Below, piece after piece: positions 34,340 through 44,016 of a stretch of DNA of 64,000 nt. The position numbers were made by a program, and so were the translations under genes. This DNA is from Pseudo-nitzschia pungens. Taxonomy: Eukaryota > Bacillariophyta > Bacillariophyceae > Bacillariales > Bacillariaceae. Within the stretch, counting starts at the first letter, position 1. The number at the start of each line of letters is the position of its first letter. Where the stretch lies: NCBI GenBank assembly GCA_037355855.1, contig CM074758.1:1399001-1463000 (forward strand), given 5' to 3'. The notes beneath the pieces are model-generated. The model was not told the DNA's origin. It worked only from the letters and a program-made list of their open reading frames with translations, and made no database searches.

Positions 34340-35275
34340 ATGAGTGGCCAATCTGCAGCGAGACGAATAGGGCTAGCCGTCTTTGCTCTCCCGCCTCTCT
34401 TGGTCATCCCTGCCGCCGCAATGTATCGGGAAAAGCACAGGCCGAACCTTCCGCAGCAATACACTCTGCAAGATCTGGCTGGGAAGACGGTGGTAGCGAC
34501 CGGGGCTTCCTCCGGGATTGGCAAGGCCGCGGTGGAAACGCTGAAGGAACTCGGGGCCACCGTGGTGTCGGGAAGCCGGTCGGAGGGGAATCTCGATCTG
34601 GCCGATCTTTCGAGCGTGGAGACCTTTGCTCGTTCCGTCGACCGGTGCGACCTGGTCCTGGCGTGCGCCGCGGAGATCTGTACGGAACAAGGAGAAACGA
34701 GCGCCGATGGCTTTGACAAAACGTTCGCGACGAATCACATAGGCTTGCAGGCACTCCTCGGGAATCTGGAACGCAGAGTTTTGAAACCCGACAGGGTAGT
34801 AATCGTGGGAAGCAAGCTCGAGCGCGCGGGCCTTGTCGACCCCGAGATCGTCCGGATGGAACACGGGAGGAAGCTGAACGACAGGCTGGAGGACCAATAC
34901 AGCCCCGTAAAGCATTATGGCGACACCAAGCTTTGCAATCAGCTGCTGGCAACGGTTTTGGTGGAGAGGTGGCCGGATACAAAGGTGTTTAGTGTGTCTC
35001 CCGGAATGGTGGACACCGGATTGTGGAGGAATTTTCCGTCGTGGTTTCAGCTCTTGACGTGGCCTATTCGAAAGGTTGGACTGCGATCACCGGAGGATGC
35101 AGCACTTGGAGTTGTTTATGCCTGTGCCAGTGAAGAAGCCGGCAACGAAAAAAGCGGGGCCTTCTTTGTGGACGGTAGGGTCGAACAACCAAGCGAGGAT
35201 AGCAGGAACCTCGAGAAGGCAAAGAGGCTTTGGGAAGTTGTCGAGGATTTGATACGAGACAGTCGTGAAACGTGA
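34340..35275 (+). CDS. Short-chain dehydrogenase/reductase, retinol-dehydrogenase-like
   Basis: 311 residues from the ATG at 34340. An N-terminal hydrophobic segment (RIGLAVFALPPLLVIPAAAM, about 9-28) is likely a membrane anchor. The NAD(P)-binding TGASSGIG is at 54-61, followed by a DLADLSS segment, CAAE in place of the usual NNAG, NHIG near 132-135, the catalytic Ser in VIVGSK (about 158), and YGDTK with Tyr193/Lys197. SPGMVDTGLW follows as in RDH/WWOX-type SDRs. The missing NNAG (reads LACAAEIC) is atypical, but active members vary here. The substrate (retinoid, steroid, pigment or lipid) cannot be deduced. Confidence 0.85.
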   Translation: MSGQSAARRIGLAVFALPPLLVIPAAAMYREKHRPNLPQQYTLQDLAGKTVVATGASSGIGKAAVETLKELGATVVSGSRSEGNLDLADLSSVETFARSVDRCDLVLACAAEICTEQGETSADGFDKTFATNHIGLQALLGNLERRVLKPDRVVIVGSKLERAGLVDPEIVRMEHGRKLNDRLEDQYSPVKHYGDTKLCNQLLATVLVERWPDTKVFSVSPGMVDTGLWRNFPSWFQLLTWPIRKVGLRSPEDAALGVVYACASEEAGNEKSGAFFVDGRVEQPSEDSRNLEKAKRLWEVVEDLIRDSRET

Positions 35276-35754
35276 TATTTGAGTCGTGCAATAACTTGCT
35301 TACAATGATCGAAAGGGTGGGACTTTCAAATAATAATAACTGCATTTTTTCAATCAATCGGATCTATCACAAAGCGTTGTGCAAATCCTTCGGATTTGTT
35401 GGGCTTTCTGATTGGAACCCACGGAAATCCGTTGTCGAGATGGAATAGAATATACACGCATATATTTCGGAAACTGGTTGTGGTGCAAACGAATGAACAG
35501 TCAGCTCCTATTAACTGGATTCGGGGTCAGAAATTCCGATTTGGCAGTTCCACCCGCCGAATCATTCGGACGACGCAAAAGAAGAAATAATATGCAAGTT
35601 CGATGCACCCTTAAGACCCGGGAAGGGATCATGCCGAAAGAACCACGCCGTCGTTTCGTGAATCGTGATCTCTTGCCGATCCCAAGTTCGGTACACTTCA
35701 AAAGTCTTCCTTTTCCGTTCTCTACTAGCTCAATACCTGTTGCTTCATATTCCT
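35276..35754. other. Convergent intergenic region
   Basis: About 480 bases between the SDR stop and the sirtuin stop. Likely holds both 3'UTRs. No gene or repeat of note. Confidence 0.5.
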
Positions 35755-37501
35755 CTAGGGGCTTTCACCTTCTTCGTCGGAGTCACCCGACTCACCACCG
35801 GGTTTGATTGCCGTCAAAGTCCAGCTTCCCTCGTTTTGCTCCTCGATCTGCAACTTCAGACCGGACGCTACCAGAGCCATTCGAATGGCATCCACATCGC
35901 CCGGCTGTACTGGCATGTCCTCGGCCAGGACCGCGGATTCGGGCAGTACGTGAACGGTGACTTCCTTTCCGGGCATCATTCCGTCGTAGAACGCCGTCAG
36001 GATCGATTCGTCAAAGAGCGAGGACACCGACGACGATTTCAGGAGGATGTGGATTGCCTCGAGCGAATCCGGGCGCACGGTTTTCGAGGCTTCTTCCAGT
36101 GCCCCGGAAATCTCCTCCGGGCTCTCGATCTTGACGGAGAGAAGATCGGAACGGGGCATCGGATCTAGATTCATGGACCCCAGCATCACGACGACCGTGG
36201 TTGGCGCAAAATCGCTGTCGCCTTCCGAGGCGGAGTCCTCGGGTTCACCATCGGTTGCTTCGTTCTCCTTGTTGTCGGCGAGTTCAATCTTTCCAAACAT
36301 CGCTTCGAGCTCCTCTTCTCCTTCTTTCTTTTCTGTTGTCGCTGTGGTGGTGTCGTCTAGGGTCCAACCCAAGAGGTCCATCAACGCCCGGACGTTGGAG
36401 TCGCAATCCCCCGGAACAAACAGGTCCTTCTTCTTTCGAATTTTCATGACCCGATCTCTGTTGAACAGCACCCGGTTGCACCGCACCATATCCGGAATCT
36501 GTGAGACGGGTGCGACCATCAGGGAGGTCCCCATCACCAGCAACAAATCCGCTCTGGGAAGGTCCTGCCTGATGAGCTTGTGGAAGCGGTTCGGGAGGCC
36601 CTCCCCGAAAAAGACAATGTCCGGTTTGACGTTCCCCCCGCAGTAAGCGCACTCTGGCGTCTCGCCGCGGTCGACGATGGTAGACTTGACGGCTTCCGCG
36701 TCCGCGGACCGGCCGCAGTCGATGCAGGAGGCCGTTCGAAAGTGCCCGTGGCACTCCACCAGTTTTTCGTCGGGAATCCCCGCCAAAAACTCCAGGCCGT
36801 CGATGTTTTGCGAGTAGATGCGGAGCAGGATTCCCTTGTTTGCCAGGAGCTTGAGAAAGTGATGCGTGAGGGTCGGTTCGTACTTGATTCCGGGCCAGAG
36901 CTCGTGGGCCAGGGAGACAAAGGCGCCGGGCTTGCGCCGGTAATAATTCACCTCGAAAATGGCCTCGGGATAGGGGAGGTCGTACTTTTGGAGGTTGTCG
37001 TAGAGACCCGTTCCGGGGCTCCGAAAGTCCGGGATTCCGGCTCCTGCGGAGGCGGTGGGGATTTTGGAAGCAAGGCACGGCAAGCGACGAGTCGGTGAGA
37101 GAAAAAGAAGATCGCGGAAAGATTCGGTCGCTTCCTTCCGCGCCGCGCAAGAGGCGGCAGAAGTGAACAATGGATCGAAAATGGAGCACAGAATCTCCGA
37201 CGGACGACAATAACCATTGAACCTCACGGATCAATATGTTCCTAAATCCAGCACGAGTACACTGGCAGTCGAGTCGAGTTGGAACTCCTACCGATCGTCA
37301 TCGGAAACAATCGAGTCGAGTTGGAACTCCTACCGATCGTCATCGGAAACAATCGCTTTCGATCAGTCATTGTACGAATTGCATGGCATCGCAATTTTCG
37401 CATCGTACCGTACCTGTCGAAACTCCGGCTCCACAAAGCACAACAATGTTCTTGGCCTTTCCGCTCTCGATCCACTTTGCCAGCTGTTCCAGTTCTCCCA
37501 T
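35755..37501 (-). CDS. Class I sirtuin (SIR2 NAD-dependent deacylase), two exons
   Basis: About 458 residues. Exon 1 (37501-37414, 88 bases) encodes MGELEQLAKWIESGKAKNI then VVLCGAGVST. Exon 2 starts at 37043 and continues GAGIPDFRSPGTGLYDNL. The 370-base intron is GTACGG...CCGCAG, phase 1. This exon 1 was found by looking for the missing NAD-binding GAG motif. Further signatures: SQNIDGLE; catalytic His in VECHGHF; zinc Cys pairs CIDCG and CAYCGG; KPDIVFFGEGLP; VMGTSL. This is the SIRT2/SIRT3-like class I pattern. A C-terminal extension of about 180 residues, acidic (GEEELEAM, DGEPEDSASEGDSD) and ending GDSDEEGESP, has no recognised domain. Probably nuclear or cytosolic protein deacetylation; targets unknown. 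Confidence 0.9.
37269..37352. repeat. Perfect 42-bp tandem duplication in the sirtuin intron
   Basis: Two identical head-to-tail copies (37269-37310, 37311-37352) of a unit beginning TCGAGTCGAGTTGGAACTCC. They lie inside the sirtuin intron. The perfect identity suggests a recent duplication or a variable-copy minisatellite. Confidence 0.9.
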
Positions 37502-37767
37502 TTTCTTTGTTTCAATAGAAATAGAAGTATATTATTTTATGTTGTTCCACTGTCGTCTTTGTTTTAAGCCGTACGACCTAATGTTTCATCTCACATTTCT
37601 TCCATCGGGGAAACAATAATGAATAGCTATGGTCAATGTATGGGGTTTGGAATCAATCAGGATCAACAAGAAAAGGTTTCAATTTCGATGGAATTCGGGA
37701 GTCAGTCGGTTATCTGTTTTGAGGGTGTTCAGTGTGTCCTCGTGATGTTGGAAGTAATTTTAAGAGG

Positions 37768-38079
37768 TACTACGAGTCCGACAACAATTGAGAATCACGA
37801 GTGGTGCACTGAAATTAGAACCAATGGAACGCCAGTCAACCACCAATGGACCGGGTAGGAGAACATACCTTAAATAAAAATTATCTCTGTAATAGATAAA
37901 TTCCTATAACCCTTTATAGTGTGCTGTTTTGTTAGTGGAAACCCATTGTTCGAGTGCCTTACTAAACTCTTTATTGAAAAATCACTTTTTTTGACACCAC
38001 AGTTCTTCGCATCAGATAACGAGAACACATACCGAACACCTTGACCATGGTGGATCCGGCAGATACCAGAGCCAAAGGG
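37768..38079 (+). repeat. Left long terminal inverted repeat
   Basis: Begins TACTACGAGTCCGAC and ends in GATACCAGAGCCAAAGGG. Matches the reverse complement of 40529-40842 over its whole length, with scattered differences concentrated around 37873-37960. It includes a stretch with GTGTCAAAAA-type sequence conserved in both arms. Confidence 0.9.
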
Positions 38080-38119
38080 TACTGCGAAACAATACCCTAG
38101 CATCGCCCTGGATAAAATT

Positions 38120-38525
38120 GATACAGCAGGGGGGACAGCAAGCAGCAGCAACGCGTCGATAATACAGCGGGGGGACAGCAAGCAGCAGCAACGCGTCGAT
38201 AATACAGGTGGGGGGACAGCAATCAGCAGCAATCAGCAACGCGTCGATAATACAGGGGGGACAGCAAGCAGCAACGCGTCGATAATACATGGGGGACAGC
38301 AAGCGGCAGCAAGCGGCAGCAAGCAGCAACGCGTCGATAATACATGGGGGACAGCAAGCGGCAGCAAGCAGCAACGTGTCAATAATACAGGGGAGCAGCG
38401 AGCAGCAGCAACGCGTCGATAATACAGGGGGGACAGCAAGCAGCAAGCAGCAACGCGTCGATAATACAGGGGGGGACAGCAAACAGCAAGCAGCAGCAAG
38501 CAGCAACGCGTCGATAATACAGGGG
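38120..38525 (+). repeat. Minisatellite, about nine copies of AACGCGTCGATAATACA
   Basis: Repeats of a core AACGCGTCGATAATACAGG followed by G-runs and variable CAGCAAGCAG triplet tracts. Period is about 36-52 bases. One copy reads CGTGTCAATAATACAG. The variable CAG-type spacer explains the length variation. Confidence 0.9.
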
Positions 38526-39016
38526 GGACATACCATAGGGGACAGTAAGCAACGAGCAACAATATACAGCGTTTTGCTAGGTTCGACGCGTGGATTATGT
38601 ACAGGCAGTGGTGTGGCTGCAGTGGCACGTCACAGCTGCAACCAATCTCAAGACGACAGCAATGGCGTATGGCAATCTGGCTACAGCGTCGATGGTACTT
38701 ACCCCGGGGTCGTAATAGAGCGCTGAGCGCCATGGTCGGTTTCGATTTGGTTGTATTCCTTAGTGGTAGTTTGTTAGTGGATTTGCTTTTGCATGTTGCA
38801 AAAATAGAAATAATGAATTAGTGTTGCTCCTCCAGTTGCTTTGAAATAGGTTTTCCATTGTATACCAATAGCGCTGGCAGTCAATCACTCCCGTGTCACT
38901 CCCATGTCACTCCCACATCTAAGTATCGAACACTTGTGGGATTCGATTATATTCATCTCCATTGGTGGATATCGAACATAGGTACAATAGAAAACCTTGG
39001 ACGTCCGGGTGGTGGG

Positions 39017-39102
39017 ATTGAAGTCGACCGGCGCCGCAAAGTATAGAAGAACTCCTGGAATTGAAGTCGACCGGCGCCGCAAACTATAGAAGAACTGATG
39101 GG
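39017..39102 (+). repeat. Two 43-bp tandem copies in the element centre
   Basis: Two near-identical head-to-tail copies of a unit beginning ATTGAAGTCGACCGGCGCCG, separated by no spacer. CAACAGCAAACAGCAG-type triplet repeats follow at about 39120-39180. Confidence 0.85.
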
Positions 39103-39324
39103 ATTGAAACTGGAGGGGGGACAGCAAACAGCAGCAACAACAGCAAACAGCAGCAACAACAGCAAACAGCAGCAGCAAGCAACACCAGCTCATAATTTTG
39201 CTGCTGGCAACATCAAAAAGCCACACCTTGTCCCCAGCAGGAACAGTCGACAATCTACAGCAATCGACAATCTACAGCAATCGACCATGGGGAACCACTA
39301 ATAAATAATAATTAATAATACAGT

Positions 39325-39930
39325 TTATTTTTTGTCTTCTTCCTGCTGGCGCTTGCGCCTCTTGTACCACCGGACCATGTTGGTGGTAATCTTCTCTGGG
39401 AATTGCCCTTTCCGATCGAGGTTTACAACGCGCTCTTTGATTTCATGCGACAATTCACTGTTCTTTCTGGAGGAGAGGTTCCCAGCAATCAGGTCCAGGG
39501 CGTCTGCAGAAGCCGGACTGGTGTCGACAACGGCGGTGCTTCGAACGGGGATCCCGGCAGCAACGGCGGCGCAGCCGATCACGACAGCCCTGGGCCATCG
39601 GCGGCGCGGGCCGTATCTCCGTCGCGGTCCAACAACAGAGGGTGCAACACGGATGCAATTTCGCATTCCGACACTGGGTCAGACGCCGATTCGAATTCCG
39701 ATGCGAATGGGGTGTATCCCAACCACGAGCTGCCAAGCCATCGAAGAACGCGAGAGCCAAGAGCGACTAGCAACTGTTTCGATGCTGAGCAAACCACTAT
39801 CATCAGAGTCCGTATCGAGGTCTTCCAGGCGTTCCCGGCGTTCCTTGACAGTGACGAGCTTGCGAGGGGCAGGTTTGGAGGCAAATTTCTTGCTGAGAGC
39901 AGAAGGGGCCTTTTTGATGAAGAGGGACAT
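39325..39930 (-). pseudogene. Broken ORF carried by the foldback element
   Basis: Minus-strand frame starting MSLFIKKAPSALSKKFAS, basic then acidic (LEDLDTDSDDSG). It stops at an in-frame TGA (39681-39679) and resumes in the same frame from 39666 to end ..IKERVVNLDRKGQFPEK..WYKRRKRQQEEDKK. About 200 codons in all. No transposase DDE/DDD motif, zinc finger or helicase motif is seen. It may be a captured host fragment, an element gene with a nonsense mutation, or a two-exon gene. A plus-strand frame of 270 codons overlaps (39403-40215), so coding strand is not certain. Confidence 0.35.
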
Positions 39931-40289
39931 GGTTTCAGAGCTGATTTGGAGGAAATTTCAGTGTGTAGGGGATTCCGAGGTAAGTACTTTCAATCGATCG
40001 GACTGAATATTGTGGTAGATTGTCGTGTCTCCGGATCTCCAGATTGCCGTGTTATTTCGATCGATCCATCCATCCATTTCGTCCCCTCTCCTGCTGCTTC
40101 TCACCTCTGTTGGATGAAGTTTCTTTTTCCACCGGAAGAGCGTTGCTCTGGATACAGGAGGATCTCTCGACGACGCCATACTGGATATCCCAGAGCTCCT
40201 CCTCTTTTGGGATGAGGCCTCTCCTGCCTCTGTTGCCCTAACTCCCTACTAAGTTGCAGTTTGTTACGCGCTTTGGCTCTGGCGCGTTG

Positions 40290-40465
40290 CTGCTGCTTGC
40301 TGCCTGCTGTCCCCCCCCCTGTATTATCGACGCGTTGCTGCTTGCTGCCCCCCCCTGTATTATCGACGCGTTGCTGCTGCTTGCTGCCTGCTGTCCCCCC
40401 CTGGATTATCGACGCGTTGCTGCTGCTTGTTGTCCCCCCCCTGTATTATATCGACGCGTTGAAAC
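40290..40465 (-). repeat. Right-arm minisatellite, inverted relative to the left
   Basis: About four copies of TGTATTATCGACGCGTTGCT, the reverse complement of the left-arm core, with C-runs and GCTTGCTG triplet spacers. One copy has an extra AT (TATATCGACGCG). Confidence 0.88.
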
Positions 40466-40528
40466 CACTCGCTGTTAGCATCGCTCGCTGTTTGCTGCTT
40501 ACTCCCTACTAAGTTGCAGTTTGCGACG

Positions 40529-40842
40529 CCCTTTGGCTCTGGTATCTGCCGGATCCACCATGGTCAAGGTGTTCGGTATGTGTTCTCGTTATTTTGATGC
40601 GAAGAACTGTGGTGTCAAAAAAAAGTGATTTTTCAATAAAGAGTTTAGTGAAGCTCTCAAACAAGGAGTTTCCATTAACAAAAGAGCATACTATAAGAGG
40701 TTATAGGAAATTATCCCCTACAAAATATTTTTTTGTCATTGGTATGTTCTCCTACCCGGTCCATTGGTGGTTGACTGGCGTTCCATTGGTGCTAATTTCA
40801 GTGCACCACTCGTGATTCTCAATTGTTGTCGGACTCGTAGTA
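40529..40842 (-). repeat. Right long terminal inverted repeat
   Basis: Inverted copy of 37768-38079 ending ..GTCGGACTCGTAGTA at 40842. A short related stretch (CTAAGTTGCAGTTTG..CGCTTTGGCTCTGG) is repeated near 40250, suggesting an internal duplication during growth of the arm. Confidence 0.9.
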
Positions 40843-41430
40843 ACTTACGCGAAGTAAGGTTATGATTTATGATACTGCGATGTGAAATACAGTAAGACCT
40901 TAATTACTCTTTCGGTAAGGTTACGTTCATTGTACACAGTTCCAGTTCCCGCCACTGAGTTCCATTGGGGGTCCTATATTTTCGGTCGTATCCAATACTT
41001 AGGGGATAATTAAATTTCCCTCGTTTCGTGCCCCCAAAGACTGAAAAAGCCCTTCGGTAGTGGAGGGAACAGAACCTACGTGCAGACAGACGCCCGGCGC
41101 CTTTCGAAAGCGAGTGAGTGAGTGAGGAGTCGAGTCGTCCGCAGATTTATTTGTTTTTATTGTTTCTTCGTGCGGGCAGCACTGTCCTCGTCGTCCCGAT
41201 TTTCATTGCGATCACCGATCACGCAATGTTTTTGAATTGCAAAAAATAATGCTTCGTGAATCTAATCCAATTGCAACACCCAAACAACAACACGCATACT
41301 GTACTCGTACCTCCCACCACACCAACTCCGGATAACCGCAATCGAACAAACGAGTTTTCCTGTTGTAGTAACCGTTGAAATAAAGCGAACCGATCGATTA
41401 TTTGATACCTCACATTTCACAGAATAAGAG
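40843..41430. promoter_or_regulatory. Upstream region of CCT2
   Basis: About 590 bases from the element edge to the CCT2 start. GAAGTAAGGTTATG, GTAAGACCTTAATTAC and CGGTAAGGTTACG motifs occur at 40850-40930. GAGTGAGTGAGTGAGG repeats lie at about 41112. No ORF is supported. Confidence 0.5.
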
Positions 41431-43659
41431 ATGGAGACCGCATATTTGTCCCAAGGAGTGGAGGTCGAAAAGGTGAGAAACAGTCGTCGGAGTCGATGAT
41501 TTTGTCGCCCGGTTGGATGAATGGATGGAATGGGACGACATGGCATGAGACATTTGGCGTAGAAAAACGTTTCAAACGCGTCGTCAAAAGAATTCATCTG
41601 TTGGAAACTCAATCTATTGTTTGGTCTTTTCGCCACGTCTTGTTATTTTCTCACGAAACCCATCCGGGTCTCCTTATCCTTGCCCCTCACCACAAATGAT
41701 TACCACAAATGATTACCGCAAATGATTCTATAAAAAATATCCGTGTTCCGCGTTCCATTCTCTATGCCAAACCGGGAACCTCTGTGATCCCTCTGTGATT
41801 CTTTGCTACCTTACCGCATTCAACAACAAAACGAACATGTCAAATTTCGATCTCCGGAAAACCAAATGCCCTCTCTTTCTGAACTTTACGCAACAATTCA
41901 TTCCAAAAATCTCAATGCAATACAACGCAACGCAACGCAATATACAATTCGAACCAATGAATGCTATCCATTCGAAACGCGATTGGAAAACTCGGCACAC
42001 AGGGCGCCAATGCCCGTTTGTCCTCGTTGATCGGGGCCATGGCCATTTCAGACCTGGTCAAAACCACGCTCGGTCCAAAGGGCATGGACAAAATCTTGCA
42101 ATCGATCGATCCCAACGATCAATCCATTTCCGTCACCAACGACGGAGCCACCATTCTGAGCAAGGTCCCACTCGACAACGCCGCCGCCAAGGTCTTGGTA
42201 GATGTCGCAAAGGTGCAGGACCAAGAGGTCGGAGACGGTACCACGAGTGTTGCGGTCTTTTGCGGAGAACTCCTGAGGGAGGCCGAACAGATGCTGCTGC
42301 AGGCACGCATCCATCCCCAGACGATCTGCGCCGGGTGGAGATTGGCCACAAAGGTCGCCCGCGAAACTCTCGAGTCGTGCTCGACCGACGGCATCACCGA
42401 CGACGATCTGCTAAAGATCGCCATGACCACGCTCTCCAGCAAACTCGTCAACAGCGAGAAGGAATACTTTGCGAGTCTGTGCGTCAAGGCCGTCAAGCGA
42501 CTCGAGGGAAGCGGCAACCTGGACCACATCCAGATCATCAAGCTGCCCGGTGGATCCCTGCGCAGCTCGTACCTGGAGGAGGGATTTCTCCTCGAGAAAT
42601 CCATCGGGGTCGGTCAGCCCAAGCGCCTCGAAAAGTGCAACATCTTGCTGGCCAACACCAGCATGGACACGGACAAGATCAAGATTTACGGTTCCCGCGT
42701 GCAGGTCGACTCCCTCAACAAGGTCGCCGAGATCGAGCAGGCCGAGAAGCTCAAGATGAAGCGCAAGGTCGACAAGATCATTGCGCACGGCTGCAACGTG
42801 TTTATCAACCGGCAGCTCATCTACAACTACCCCGAGTCACTCTTTGCGGCAAAGGGCATCATGGCCATCGAGCACGCCGATTTCGACGGCATCGAACGAC
42901 TGGCGGCCGTGACGGGTGGAGAAGTCTGCAGCACCTTTGACAATCCCGACAAGGTCCAGCTGGGATACTGCGATGTCATGGAAGAAGTGAGTCCTACACA
43001 GCACAGCACAGTGCCGTGTGTCGGTTCCGTCGCACTCGTTTGCCTTTTTTTTTTTTTGGTTGCTCTCTTCTCACCATCCACCTTGCGTTGTTCCTTGCGT
43101 TGGAAATTCAAAGATCATGATTGGAGAAACCAAGGTCCTTCGACTCGGAGGCTGCAGATCGGGTGCTGCCTGTACGATCGTCTTGCGGGGAAGCAGCAAC
43201 CACCTCATCGATGAGGCCGAGCGATCCATTCACGATGCCCTCTGCATCCTGGCCGCCACCCTGAAGCATCCGAAGCGAATCTTTGGCGGGGGCTGCACCG
43301 AGGTCGCCATGGCCCAGGCCATCGACAAGGCATCCAAGGAGACGCCCGGCAAGAAGGCCATTGCCATGGCCTCCTTTGCCAAGGCCCTCCTCCAGCTGCC
43401 CATGACCGTGGCCGACAATGGCGGGTACGACGCGGCCGAACTGGTCACCCAGCTGCGCGCCGCCCATGCTTCCGGCAAGACCAGCTACGGCCTGGACATG
43501 AACAACGGGACCATCGGAGACATGGAACAATTGGGAATAATGGAATCGTACAAGAGCAAGCTGCAGGTAGTGACCAGTGCCAGCGAGGCCGCCGAAATGT
43601 TGTTGCGGGTGGACGATATCATCAAGTGCGCTCCTCGGCGTCGCGACGAAATGATTTAA
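41431..43659 (+). CDS. CCT2: CCT2, T-complex protein 1 subunit beta (TRiC chaperonin)
   Basis: 523 residues in three exons: 41431-41472 ([14 protein letters not shown]), 42003-42986 (from [18 protein letters not shown]) and 43114-43659 (from IMIGETKV). Introns of 530 and 127 bases are GT-AG and phase 0. Beta subunit of the cytosolic group II chaperonin that folds actin and tubulin. Seen: [27 protein letters not shown] (ATP-site Asp in GDGTTS), [55 protein letters not shown] and [12 protein letters not shown], all beta-subunit-specific in wording. Ends [17 protein letters not shown]. The first exon is short and would be missed without the chaperonin N-terminus as a guide. Confidence 0.96.
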
Positions 43660-44016
43660 AATCGAAACGTTGCAGGACGAAAGAAAAAAAAGATTAATCA
43701 CAAGTACACGTAGGCATAATAATAATAGAGGAAGCGACTTTCGAGCTATTGTCTTGTGTGGTTGGAGGATCACGCAGGCGCAACCATAATTTTCGTTCAG
43801 GTTGACGACTCGATCCTTTCTGTCGTCTATTCTCCGCAATGACACGGTCCAAGAAAAAGAAAATATTACACCAAGTGTCGTTCCAGTACCGCACAAACAG
43901 CTCGACGGGTTCCGTGTGGATCGTTATTGTTCCCACGCGCACACACGGTATGTTTGAGATTGGTTCCGCTAGTAATGATCACAGTATATTTTAGTATTAT
44001 AGCGGCTCGATCCACC
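43660..44016. other. Convergent intergenic region, CCT2/NDUFAF7
   Basis: About 360 bases, likely both 3'UTRs. No gene. An A-rich tract (aaagaaaaaaaag, near 43680) and AATAATAATAGAG near 43716 could contribute to polyadenylation. Confidence 0.5.

Larger units (their letters stand above)
37768..40842. mobile_element. 3.1 kb foldback element with 312-bp terminal inverted repeats
   Basis: The outer ends read TACTACGAGTCCGACAACAA and its reverse complement at 40842. The inverted repeats extend from 37768-38079 and 40529-40842 with roughly 90% identity. Inside each arm lies a minisatellite, also in inverted orientation (38120-38525 and about 40290-40465). The 1.7 kb centre has short tandem repeats and a broken minus-strand ORF (39325-39930). 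No transposase is recognised and no target-site duplication is evident in the flanks. The long repeats resemble MULE-type or foldback DNA transposons; the class is inference. It sits between the divergent sirtuin and CCT2 genes. Confidence 0.8.

Noticed and set aside
39403..40215. 270-codon plus-strand frame in the foldback element
   Set aside because: Kept only as a doubt: the minus frame has a more protein-like composition, but neither has a known domain, so I did not call it as a gene.
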